Source: Chloroflexota bacterium
GTDB lineage: Bacteria; Chloroflexota; UBA11872; VXNJ01
NCBI GenBank assembly: GCA_026708165.1
Contig: JAPOVO010000433.1
Coordinates: 1-7,350 of the forward strand
Direction: 5' to 3'
Length of the DNA stretch: 7,350 nt
Shown in pieces: positions 1 through 5,630 of the stretch. The translations under genes and the position numbers were made by a program. Within the stretch, counting starts at the first letter, position 1. Every line of letters begins with the position of its first letter. The notes beneath the pieces are model-generated. The model was not told the origin of the DNA. It saw nothing but the letters and a program-made list of their open reading frames with translations, and did not search any database.

Positions 1-150
1 CGGCGCGTCGAGGATGTCGACGATCTCCTGCGGCGGGGTGAGATAGCCGCCGGCGTCAGTGTTGCCAGCTCCGGCGCCGACCTGCGCCGCCACGGAAGCA
101 GCGAGCGCGAGCAGGGCGGCGGGACGGGCGATGCGGGCTGTCGTTGTCAT
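1..150 (-). CDS. S9-family (prolyl-oligopeptidase-like) secreted peptidase, N-terminal 50 residues only
   Basis: This is the start of a minus-strand gene whose remainder lies beyond the left edge. The first codon is ATG at 148-150, and AGGAGA lies 7 bases upstream on the minus strand, so the start is well supported. The first ~28 residues form a typical Sec signal peptide: an Arg-containing n-region (MTTTARIARP), a hydrophobic core (AALLALAASVAA) and an Ala/Gly-rich cleavage region. The following residues YLTPPQEIVDILDAP resemble the opening of the mature part of exported S9-type peptidases, which I know as a recurring N-terminus in Acidobacteriota and Gemmatimonadota. The catalytic alpha/beta-hydrolase domain is not in the window, so the enzyme class is inferred from this short motif alone. 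It would act in the periplasm or outside the cell on peptides. It appears to be host sequence flanking the defence island. Confidence 0.65.
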   Translation of the reverse strand, partial: MTTTARIARPAALLALAASVAAQVGAGAGNTDAGGYLTPPQEIVDILDAP

Positions 151-246
151 TGCGGTTCTCCTGACAGTGTCCGGGAACCCTATCGCCGGGTGAACGTCTC
201 GACCTCACCTCTCATCGATGGCTGGGCTACACGGACGAAACCCGGG

Positions 247-543
247 TCAGCCTGCCGGTAGGTCCGCACTCGTCGGCAGTGTCCGGATGGCGGCGCCACG
301 TCGCCTGTCGGCCTGAACGAGATCGAAGTGGCCCTGGAGGTTGAGCCAGAGTTGCGGCTCGACGTTGAACCAGTGGCCGAAGCGCAGCGCAGTGTCGCCG
401 GTAATGGAGCGCTTGCCGTTGATGATCCGGCTCACGCGGTTGGGCGGCACTCCGATGTGGCGCGCGAACTCCGTCGGCGTAACGTCGAGTTCGGCTAGTT
501 CATCCTTCAGCACTTGTCCCGGATGAACGGCTCTCTTCAGCAT
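247..543 (-). CDS. higA: HigA/VapI-family HTH antitoxin (addiction-module antidote), solitary
   Basis: This 98-residue protein fits the usual ~90-105 residue length of HigA-family antidotes. It starts with the family-typical [10 protein letters not shown] at residues 7-16. An XRE-type helix-turn-helix spans roughly residues 20-60, with the recognition-helix region [16 protein letters not shown], and the [13 protein letters not shown] pattern follows at about 58-70. Such proteins bind DNA as dimers, repress their own promoter and neutralise a RelE-like HigB RNase. The ATG at 541-543 has GGGAG 7 bases upstream on the minus strand. HigB normally lies immediately upstream of HigA. I translated the three minus-strand frames of 544-720 and found no HigB-like sequence, so this is an orphan antitoxin or a stand-alone regulator. 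It is divergent from hsdM, so it could influence the restriction-modification operon; that role is inference. Confidence 0.88.
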   Translation of the reverse strand: MLKRAVHPGQVLKDELAELDVTPTEFARHIGVPPNRVSRIINGKRSITGDTALRFGHWFNVEPQLWLNLQGHFDLVQADRRRGAAIRTLPTSADLPAG

Positions 544-579
544 GTCAGTGCTCCCGCAGTGGCCAGGGGCGATGGTCGC

Positions 580-596
580 TGTACGTCAAGGGTACA
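580..596. promoter_or_regulatory. Candidate operator: inverted repeat TGTAC-N7-GTACA upstream of higA
   Basis: Two perfect 5-base arms (580-584 and 592-596) surround a 7-base spacer, 37-53 bases upstream of the higA start. On the minus strand a TTGACG hexamer (589-584), which resembles a -35 box, falls in the middle of the palindrome, although no good -10 follows it at 16-18 bases. HigA-family proteins normally autoregulate by binding a palindrome over their own promoter, so the position is right. Short 5-base arms can occur by chance, and binding is not demonstrated. Confidence 0.3.
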
Positions 597-686
597 TCCT
601 GGCCCAGCACGGCTTCCGTGAGGCCGCGATCCGTCCGCTGGCATCGTGGGCCTTGGCGTCGATATCGTCAGTCCGTCGGCGACGGT

Positions 687-714
687 GTGACGGCTGTGCG
701 CCTGGGGGACTAAT
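687..714 (+). promoter_or_regulatory. Candidate promoter for the hsdM operon
   Basis: GTGACG (687-692) matches 4 of 6 positions of the TTGACA -35 consensus. ACTAAT (709-714) matches 4 of 6 of TATAAT, with a 16-base spacer. Transcription would begin near 721, just before the hsdM ribosome-binding site, giving a leader of about 19 bases. This is the best sigma70-like pair I can find in the higA-hsdM intergenic region, but it is weak. Confidence 0.22.
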
Positions 715-724
715 CAGGGAAGAC

Positions 725-730
725 GGAGGA
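725..730 (+). promoter_or_regulatory. Ribosome-binding site that fixes the hsdM start
   Basis: GGAGGA lies 9 bases before the ATG at 740. This is a strong Shine-Dalgarno match. It decides in favour of this start over the far-upstream in-frame ATG at 542, which overlaps the first bases of higA and has no such site. Confidence 0.7.
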
Positions 731-739
731 CAAGCATCG

Positions 740-2344
740 ATGCCAGGAGAACAGACGGCCTCGGCCTCCGGCGCCGTCACCGGCTACGAAGCCGAGCTCT
801 GGAAGATGGCCGACGCGCTGCGCGGCAGCATGGACGCGGCGGAGTACAAGCATGTCGTCCTCGGGCTGATCTTCCTCAAGTACATCTCGGACGCGTTCGA
901 GGAGACCCGAACCAGCCTCGAGGCGGAGCGTGCCGACGGCGCCGATCCGGAGGATCCCGACGAGTACCGTGCCAAGAACGTCTTCTGGGTGCCGCCCGAG
1001 GCGCGCTGGACGCGCCTGAAGAAGGCGGCCCGGCAGCCTTCGATCGGCCGGCTCGTGGACGACGCGATGGTTGCCATCGAGCGCGACAACCGGTCGCTCA
1101 AGGATGTCCTGCCGAAGGACTACGCCCGCCCGGCGCTCGACAAGGAGCGTTTGGGGCAACTCGTCGACATGGTGAGCAACATCCGGGTGGGCGATGAGGA
1201 TGCGCGTTCCAGGGACGTTCTTGGCCGGGTGTACGAGTACTTCCTGTCACAGTTCGCGAGCGCCGAGGGCAAGAAGGGCGGGGAGTTCTATACACCTCGC
1301 TGCGTCGTCGAGCTACTGGTGGAGATGCTGGAGCCGTACAGGGGCCGCGTGTACGACCCGTGCTGCGGTTCGTCCGGCATGTTCGTGCAGTCCGTCGAGT
1401 TCATCGGCGCCCACGCGACGGGCAACGGCAACGGCGCACCGACTGCCAGTGCCGCCGCCGATCTCTCGATCTACGGCCAGGAGTCCAACTACACCACTTG
1501 GCGGCTGGCGAGGATGAACCTGGCGATCCGCGGGATCAGCGGGCGGATCGAGCAAGGCGACACGTTCCACAACAACCGCCATCCGGACCTGCGTGCCGAC
1601 TACATCCTGGCCAATCCGCCCTTCAACGTCTCGGACTGGGGCGGCGAGCGGCTGACTGAGGACAAGCGCTGGAAGTACGGCGTGCCGCCAAGGCGCAACG
1701 CGAACTTCGCCTGGGTGCAGCACATGGTGCATCACTTGGCCCCGGAAGGCAGGGCCGGCTTCGTGCTCGCGAACGGTTCCATGTCGTCGGCTCAATCGGG
1801 CGAGGGGAAGATCCGCGCGAACCTCGTGGAGGCGAATCTCGTCGACTGCATGGTCGCTCTTCCCGGTCAGCTCTTCTACTCCACCCAGATACCGGCCTGC
1901 CTGTGGTTTCTTGCGCGAGACCGAGAGAGCAGCAGTCACGATCACGGCCGTGAGATCCTGTTTATCGACGCCCGCGAACTCGGTCGCATGGTCGACCGCA
2001 CGCACCGTGAGTTTACCGCCGAGGACATTGGACGTATCGCAGCCACGTACCACGTCTGGCGCGGCGGCGAAGGCGTGGCGCCCTACGAAGACGAGCCCGG
2101 CTTCTGCAAGAGTGCACCCTTGGAGGAAGTCCGCAAACACGACCACGTGCTCACCCCAGGGCGCTACGTCGGCTTCAAGCCGCCGGAGGAGGACGGTGAA
2201 CCCTTCGAGGACAAGATGACGCGCCTGGCTGCCGAGTGGCGCGATCAGCAGGCCCAGGCGAGGAGACTGGACGCGGCGATCGAGGAGAATCTCGGGACAC
2301 TGGGGTTCGGGATGACGCCGAAGCAGAGGTGCAGCAGACCGTGA
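740..2344 (+). CDS. hsdM: Type I restriction-modification DNA methyltransferase subunit HsdM
   Basis: This 534-residue N6-adenine methyltransferase is the modification subunit of a type I system. With HsdS it forms the M2S methyltransferase, and with HsdR the restriction complex. The HsdM N-terminal helical domain is at about residues 15-55 ([13 protein letters not shown], then [12 protein letters not shown]). The GEFYTPR element precedes the SAM-binding motif [11 protein letters not shown], at residues 206-215. Catalytic motif IV is NPPFN at 292-296. The C-terminal helices end in [15 protein letters not shown], the usual HsdM ending, followed by ten extra residues. All key residues are present and the length is normal, so it should be active. 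The start follows a GGAGGA site. An upstream extension to 542 would add 66 Arg/Pro/Ser-rich residues foreign to the family. The TGA overlaps the GTG of the next gene (GTGA), which implies translational coupling. Confidence 0.95.
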   Translation: MPGEQTASASGAVTGYEAELWKMADALRGSMDAAEYKHVVLGLIFLKYISDAFEETRTSLEAERADGADPEDPDEYRAKNVFWVPPEARWTRLKKAARQPSIGRLVDDAMVAIERDNRSLKDVLPKDYARPALDKERLGQLVDMVSNIRVGDEDARSRDVLGRVYEYFLSQFASAEGKKGGEFYTPRCVVELLVEMLEPYRGRVYDPCCGSSGMFVQSVEFIGAHATGNGNGAPTASAAADLSIYGQESNYTTWRLARMNLAIRGISGRIEQGDTFHNNRHPDLRADYILANPPFNVSDWGGERLTEDKRWKYGVPPRRNANFAWVQHMVHHLAPEGRAGFVLANGSMSSAQSGEGKIRANLVEANLVDCMVALPGQLFYSTQIPACLWFLARDRESSSHDHGREILFIDARELGRMVDRTHREFTAEDIGRIAATYHVWRGGEGVAPYEDEPGFCKSAPLEEVRKHDHVLTPGRYVGFKPPEEDGEPFEDKMTRLAAEWRDQQAQARRLDAAIEENLGTLGFGMTPKQRCSRP

Positions 2345-2796
2345 CGCTCAGCCAGCAGGAGTTCGACGCGATCCTGGCCGATGAAACGAAGCGAATCGTC
2401 GGCGACGTAGAGTGGCAGGACGATGAGGATCACTCGCCCGCGCGGGAGTTCAGGGCTGAGGTGTCGTCCGAAGCCGGTTATCCGCTCTTCGTCAACGGCC
2501 GCTGCAACCCGAAAGCTGGCACTCTGTCCTACACGATCGTTCATCGGGAGGTTGGTCGCATCTATGGGCTCGATCTCGGTGCCGATCACCACAATCCGGA
2601 TTGCAACTTCGTTGGGGAGAAGCACAAGCATCGGTGGACGGAGGCCTGTCGCGACAAGCAGGCATACGTTCCCGGGGACATCACCGCTTCGTGGGGTCAA
2701 CCGGGGGAAGTCTGGAAGCAGTTCTGCACCGAGGCGGGGATCGTTCACGATGGACGCATGGGTGCCTTGAACGCCCAGAAGGAACTGGCTCTATGA
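2341..2796 (+). CDS. DUF6978-like small protein, partner of the following DUF1828-like protein
   Basis: This 151-residue soluble protein has no signal peptide or membrane segment. It begins with a GTG that overlaps the hsdM stop by four bases (GTGA). Starting there gives [12 protein letters not shown], the sort of L-x-x-E-E/F-D opening seen in DUF6978-type proteins. The central part agrees with my memory of that family: a small-residue strand FVNGRCNP, then [17 protein letters not shown], then a histidine-rich HHNPDC and HKHRW, then a K-x-A-Y element (DKQAYVPGD). The clustered histidines (HH, HKH) could bind metal or act catalytically, but no function is known to me. Its ATGA overlap with the next gene suggests the two are made together and may interact. 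A toxin-antitoxin or accessory defence role is possible and unproven. The family assignment is from recalled pattern, not a search. Confidence 0.7.
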   Translation: MTLSQQEFDAILADETKRIVGDVEWQDDEDHSPAREFRAEVSSEAGYPLFVNGRCNPKAGTLSYTIVHREVGRIYGLDLGADHHNPDCNFVGEKHKHRWTEACRDKQAYVPGDITASWGQPGEVWKQFCTEAGIVHDGRMGALNAQKELAL

Positions 2797-3572
2797 ACTC
2801 CGAGACACTCTGTTCGTCGATCGCAACGTCCCTGCCGCCGCTCTTTAGCTGTTCCCCTGCTCCCGAAGAGGGTGTCAGGGTGCGGACGCCGCTCATGTAT
2901 CCCGATGGCGGCGTGGTCGATGTGTTCGTCCTCCAGCGCAACGGAGGCTTGACGATCACGGACTTCGGCGAGAGCCTCGGTTGGCTGCGAATGCAGTCGG
3001 TGGGCAAACGCAGATCGCCCAAGCAGAACAGGATGATCGGAGACGTGTGCCAGACCTTGGGCCTCGAACTGGAACGCGGTCAACTGGTTCTGCGGGTCGC
3101 GGCAGACGCTGGAGTAGGGGACTCCGTGTTACGAGTAGCGCAGGCCGCGGTGCGGGTCTCGGACCTGTGGTTCACTCTGAGAACCAGGGCCGCTCAGAGT
3201 GCCTCTGACGAGGTTCATGAGTGGCTGATGGAGCGACGCATTGCCCATGAGCGCAGCGTGAGCCGTATCGGCAGGTCGGGACGGCAATGGACCATCGACT
3301 TCGAGACCCACACGGATGAGAAAACCGCGCTCGTGTTCCTGCTCAGTACGGGTTCCCGTGGCGCCGCTCGGCGGATCACCGAGCATGTCGTCGCCGGATG
3401 TGTCGACCTAAGCCACTTGCAGGAGAGTCGGCAAGACCTGACGCTGGTTTCCTTGTTCGACGACACACAGGATGTTTGGCGCAAGGAGGACTTCCAGCTT
3501 GTCGAACAGCAGTCTGAAGTTGCTCTATGGTCATCTCCTGAGCGATTCGAGGGGCTTCTGCTGGCCGCGTGA
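2793..3572 (+). CDS. DUF1828/DUF1829-domain protein
   Basis: This cytoplasmic protein has 259 residues. The N-terminal third carries the DUF1828 signature: a strand TPLMYPDGGVVDVFVLQ (about 32-48) followed by GGLTITDFGESLGWLRM (51-67), the acidic T-D-F/G-G-E turn typical of the family. Residues ~140-255 form a second domain resembling DUF1829, with TIDFETHTDEKTALVFLLST and SLFDDTQDVWRKEDFQLV. The ATG overlaps the previous stop (ATGA), and AAGGA lies about 10 bases upstream, so the start is firm. An upstream extension to 2601 in the same frame would overlap the DUF6978-like gene and is rejected. DUF1828 proteins are common in prophages and mobile defence regions, often beside a small partner like the one here, but I know of no demonstrated biochemical activity. 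The gene is intact and ends 110 bases before the ApeA-like gene. Confidence 0.82.
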   Translation: MNSETLCSSIATSLPPLFSCSPAPEEGVRVRTPLMYPDGGVVDVFVLQRNGGLTITDFGESLGWLRMQSVGKRRSPKQNRMIGDVCQTLGLELERGQLVLRVAADAGVGDSVLRVAQAAVRVSDLWFTLRTRAAQSASDEVHEWLMERRIAHERSVSRIGRSGRQWTIDFETHTDEKTALVFLLSTGSRGAARRITEHVVAGCVDLSHLQESRQDLTLVSLFDDTQDVWRKEDFQLVEQQSEVALWSSPERFEGLLLAA

Positions 3573-3580
3573 CGTTCGGG

Positions 3581-3612
3581 CCGAGACTCGATCCTCGGGG
3601 CGGGCCGCCCGC
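3581..3612 (+). other. Two adjacent GC-rich hairpins in the gap between the DUF1828-like and ApeA-like genes
   Basis: CCGAG (3581-3585) can pair with CTCGG (3594-3598) across an 8-base loop. GCGGG (3600-3604) can pair with CCCGC (3608-3612) across a 3-base loop. No T-run follows, so this is not a canonical intrinsic terminator. It might be a boundary hairpin, or nothing. The rest of the 3573-3682 gap shows no gene that I can support and no convincing promoter. Confidence 0.25.
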
Positions 3613-3668
3613 ATGAGGCTCCGAGAGATCCGCCCTGCGTGGCTCCACCGACGTGGGGCACTGTGGGC

Positions 3669-3675
3669 AAGGAGG
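3669..3675 (+). promoter_or_regulatory. Strong ribosome-binding site that fixes the ApeA-like start
   Basis: AAGGAGG lies 7 bases before the GTG at 3683, a near-perfect Shine-Dalgarno site at ideal spacing. It rules against the longer in-frame GTG at 3653. It is the strongest such site in the window and marks the start of a translationally independent unit. Confidence 0.75.
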
Positions 3676-3682
3676 CGAAACT

Positions 3683-4747
3683 GTGACTTCTGATGGCGGT
3701 TCTGAGAACTTCCGCGGGAGGTTCTGGCTGCCTGCCGAAGACGTGCGGGAATCCGACTGTGTGAACGGCAAACTCATCATCACCGCCGAGAGTGTTACGT
3801 TGGTCTTGAAGGGCGAGTCTCTCTGGCATCAGTTCGAAATGTTCCCTCACATCCGGGAACAGTGGGAGACTCGCCTCGTAGGAGCGGTCGGGACCGAGAC
3901 CTACGTGAGCATCAGCGGATGTCACCGCAGGGAAACAGCCTTCTTCACGTTCGGCTCTGAGCCGCATCTGACGTTCAACGTCACCGGTCTGGCGCTGATC
4001 AGCAGCGATGTCAACCTCGTAGCTCCCGACCCACCCCTTGCTCACGAACTCCACTTTGAGGTGGACGGGCTAGCCGAGTGGTTCGCCAGACCGCTGGGCC
4101 ATCCGCCGGCCCGGCATCCTTGGGCGATGGGCATTCCTAGGGAATCACCAAAGCAGGTGACGGCGAATTGCGATCGACGAGAGTGCACAGCGACGATCGC
4201 AAACGGCCTATCCTTGACCGTCCAGAATCGTTTGTACTGGGGCGATGAGGGGCTCTTCGGGCTGAAGATCCGGCAGGCCGCCGTGGCGACCCTCACTTCG
4301 TCCATCCTCGTCGAGCCGATGGAGCTACTGAAACGTGCGCTTGACTTCGCCGACTTCATCCGGTTTGTCTCTGGCGAGAAGTGCCGTCTCCATGGCGCGG
4401 TCTTCTATCGCCACGATCGGGAGCTGCCAGAAGGCCACTCTGCGGACCCGAGGGTCGGCATGGGTGCATTGAACCGCGCGCCTCGACACCGGCTTCGAGG
4501 TTGGGGGGACATGCTCGTAAAGCAGAGGGACATTGAGGGCCACGAGCCGCGGATCTTGGCGGAGTGGTTCCGTGTGCGTGCTGAGAACCGGTATGCGACT
4601 GGCCTTCTCGATCACATCATGACGCGCGGGGCTCGAACCGATGCAGGCATGGTCCTCATGGTTGGGATCATCCAGAAGCTCGTCGTACCGGAGGACCGTG
4701 ATGACCCCGATGAAGACTGTAGTCGGAAGCAGAAGTTCCAGCCGTAA
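3683..4747 (+). CDS. ApeA-like protein as it now stands: N-terminal region without its HEPN motif
   Basis: The product translatable today is 354 residues, from the GTG at 3683 to the TAA at 4745. It keeps the beta-rich N-terminal domain (about 9-200) and the start of the helical C-terminal part (LVEPMELLKRALDFADFIRFVSGE near 213-236). It stops at QKFQP, just before the segment KFLRDIGLES that leads into HEPN. Without the RX4H motif it should lack nuclease activity. It could at most be a decoy or a sensor fragment. Confidence 0.6.
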   Translation: MTSDGGSENFRGRFWLPAEDVRESDCVNGKLIITAESVTLVLKGESLWHQFEMFPHIREQWETRLVGAVGTETYVSISGCHRRETAFFTFGSEPHLTFNVTGLALISSDVNLVAPDPPLAHELHFEVDGLAEWFARPLGHPPARHPWAMGIPRESPKQVTANCDRRECTATIANGLSLTVQNRLYWGDEGLFGLKIRQAAVATLTSSILVEPMELLKRALDFADFIRFVSGEKCRLHGAVFYRHDRELPEGHSADPRVGMGALNRAPRHRLRGWGDMLVKQRDIEGHEPRILAEWFRVRAENRYATGLLDHIMTRGARTDAGMVLMVGIIQKLVVPEDRDDPDEDCSRKQKFQP

Positions 4748-4757
4748 GAGAAGTTCC
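4731..4757 (+). repeat. 9-base direct repeat (AGAAGTTCC) bracketing the premature stop
   Basis: AGAAGTTCC occurs at 4731-4739 and again at 4749-4757, a period of 18 bases, with the TAA at 4745-4747 between the copies. Removing one copy plus the spacer (18 bases, a multiple of three) deletes the stop and leaves an open reading frame CAG-AAG-TTC-CTT-CGC. The spacer is not itself a copy of the neighbouring sequence, so this is not a simple 18-base tandem duplication. Confidence 0.8.
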
Positions 4758-4801
4758 TTCGCGACATAGGCCTGGAGTCCTGGGGTGTCGATGTCGCTGC
4801 G

Positions 4802-5071
4802 ATGGGCAAGAGGTTGTCCGATCTCCGCGGAAAGCCCGCTCACGGGGATCCGCTTCCAGCAGAACCAGATGTGGTTTCGACGTTTCGCTTCGTTGCTGCG
4901 GCTCTGAGGATCTACCTCCTCCGCGAGATTGGGTTTTCGCAGGACCAGTGCCATCGAATCGCGATACGAAACCGTGGCGTTCGCGAGGCACTCCAACTGC
5001 CAGACCCCGAAGATGCAGACTGGAACAAGATGAACCGAAGCGGCTGGATCATGGGTGGCGAAGACGCGTGA
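4802..5071 (+). CDS. Detached HEPN fragment of the ApeA-like gene, possibly translated by re-initiation
   Basis: The first in-frame ATG after the TAA would give an 89-residue protein, MGKRLSDLRGKPAHGDP onward, in which the RX4H motif lies at residues 9-14. No Shine-Dalgarno sequence precedes the ATG, so translation would depend on ribosomes re-initiating after the stop 54 bases upstream. It keeps the two helices around the motif (VVSTFRFVAAALRIYLLREIG) but lacks the upstream HEPN helices, so folding is doubtful. It is listed because automatic annotation would probably call it. Confidence 0.3.
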   Translation: MGKRLSDLRGKPAHGDPLPAEPDVVSTFRFVAAALRIYLLREIGFSQDQCHRIAIRNRGVREALQLPDPEDADWNKMNRSGWIMGGEDA

Positions 5072-5460
5072 GCACGTACAAGGAAGCTCTCTTCGAGGCG
5101 TTCGTTTGGTCTCAGGTCGTCGAGGAAGCCGTCGGAGACCTGGTGCGTCAAGAGGCGGGCATTTCAAGGAAAGCTGTCAGGAGGAAGTCCTTCCACGGGT
5201 TGATCGAACGGCTGGAACCGCACGTCGAGCCTTGCGTCTACGAGGCTCTACACGCACTCAGGAAGGATCGAAACACCGTCGTTCATCGGTCCAGCTACAT
5301 CATGAGCATTCTGGGCGCGGCGGCGGCGCCAGAGGACTTTGAGGATGAGAAGCACGAAGACACGCTTCGTCTTGGGCGGATCAAGCGTGACGCGGGAGAC
5401 CTGTTCGGCTATCTGATCGAGAGGCTGACTGCTGATGACGAGCCGAGAGACGAGGCGTAA
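5068..5460 (+). CDS. Small stand-alone HEPN-like protein with RNTVVH motif
   Basis: This is a 130-residue, mostly helical cytoplasmic protein. I chose the GTG at 5068, which overlaps the TGA of the ApeA-like frame (GTGA). An in-frame ATG at 4948 would add 40 Arg/Pro-rich residues lying wholly inside the preceding HEPN coding region. The motif ALRKDRNTVVH places R68-N69-x3-H73, the classic RNxxxH active site of HEPN RNases, after helices that include FHGLIERLEP and VYEALHAL. The stricter R-x4-H-x-Y form of HepT toxins is not met exactly (H73 is followed by RSSY). A charged C-terminal tail (DDEPRDEA) follows. No Shine-Dalgarno is obvious, so coupling to the upstream frame is likely, which makes the nonsense codon in that gene a possible problem for its expression. 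It could be a second effector, a partner of the ApeA-like protein, or half of a HEPN/nucleotidyltransferase pair with the next gene. I cannot name a subfamily. Confidence 0.75.
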   Translation: MSTYKEALFEAFVWSQVVEEAVGDLVRQEAGISRKAVRRKSFHGLIERLEPHVEPCVYEALHALRKDRNTVVHRSSYIMSILGAAAAPEDFEDEKHEDTLRLGRIKRDAGDLFGYLIERLTADDEPRDEA

Positions 5461-5462
5461 CA

Positions 5463-5630
5463 GTGGGCCGCCGGGACTGTGCCGTCTGGCTCGGCTACCG
5501 GGACGCGGTGGAGGGTCTAGTTGACCGCGAAGATGACGTCCAGCTCGGCGCGGCAGCGACCGAACTTGTTCGCGCCTTTTCTCGCCGACGCCAGGGCGCT
5601 CGCCGATACGATCGACGGCCTGCCCCGTGA
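5463..5630 (+). CDS. Possible 55-codon ORF between the HEPN gene and hsdS
   Basis: A GTG at 5463, two bases after the preceding TAA, opens a 55-codon frame ending in TGA at 5628-5630 that overlaps the next GTG start by four bases. GAGACGAGG just upstream is an acceptable ribosome-binding site. By my count 37 of 55 codons end in G or C, somewhat below what a GC-rich coding region would show but not excluding coding. The peptide is Arg-rich at the C-terminus (FSRRRQGARR) with an acidic stretch (DREDD), and I recognise no domain. The following gene lacks a Shine-Dalgarno, so translation of this ORF would explain how ribosomes reach it. It could equally be a non-coding spacer or a decayed gene. 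Confidence 0.3.
   Translation: MGRRDCAVWLGYRDAVEGLVDREDDVQLGAAATELVRAFSRRRQGARRYDRRPAP

Larger units (their letters stand above)
3683..5071 (+). pseudogene. ApeA-like HEPN anti-phage gene broken by an in-frame TAA at 4745-4747
   Basis: Read as one frame, this is a 462-codon gene with a nonsense codon at position 355. The N-terminal region (from about residue 9: FRGRFWLPAED, then VNGKLIITAESVTLVLKG) matches the opening of ApeA N-terminal domain 1 as I know it, a W-x-P near the start followed by beta strands carrying an L-x-G turn. The C-terminal 107 codons after the stop remain open and contain LSDLRGKPAHGD, an HEPN RX4H motif (R382, H387) of the kind that cleaves RNA. ApeA proteins are single-gene abortive-infection factors in which the N-terminal part is thought to sense infection and HEPN acts as the effector. 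Here sensor and effector are separated, so the gene is probably inactive unless the stop is suppressed or is a sequence error. The true stop (TGA 5069-5071) overlaps the next start, a coupling that makes sense only if the full frame was once translated. The family call is moderate; the broken frame is seen directly. Confidence 0.72.

Noticed and set aside
542..739. An upstream in-frame extension of hsdM beginning with ATG at 542
   Set aside because: It adds 66 Arg/Pro/Ser-rich residues unlike any HsdM N-terminus and overlaps the higA start. The GGAGGA before 740 clearly fits the shorter form.
544..780. A HigB toxin on the minus strand upstream of higA
   Set aside because: The open minus-strand frame (586-780) and the other two frames show none of the RelE/HigB patterns. 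The region reads as intergenic plus the hsdM start.
1313..2146. Long minus-strand open frame (277 codons) opposite hsdM
   Set aside because: It is the antisense shadow of a GC-rich gene. hsdM motifs cover the plus strand without a gap, and the shadow has no recognisable domain or ribosome-binding site.
3653..3682. An earlier GTG start for the ApeA-like gene
   Set aside because: The AAGGAGG site lies between this GTG and the one at 3683 and is correctly spaced only for the latter. The extra ten residues (Gly/Cys-rich) are not family-like.
3215..4054. Minus-strand open frame spanning the end of the DUF1828-like gene and the start of the ApeA-like gene
   Set aside because: Its product is low in structure and rich in Arg and Ser, with no domain. 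Both plus-strand genes have family patterns and clear starts.
4481..4500. CCTCGA / TCGAGG inverted repeat inside the ApeA-like gene
   Set aside because: A 6-base stem with an 8-base loop in GC-rich coding sequence is easily due to chance, and nothing nearby suggests a site for mobile DNA.
4690..4801. A frameshift instead of a nonsense mutation as the lesion in the ApeA-like gene
   Set aside because: The codons before and after the TAA are in the same frame, and the sequence on both sides reads sensibly (KFQP / EKFLRDIGLES), so no shift is needed.
4325..5167. Minus-strand open frame of 280 codons across the broken ApeA-like gene, which might mean the plus strand is not coding there
   Set aside because: The plus strand carries a HEPN motif on each side of 5068, a GTGA coupling, and only one stop in 462 codons. 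The minus-strand product has no recognisable domain.
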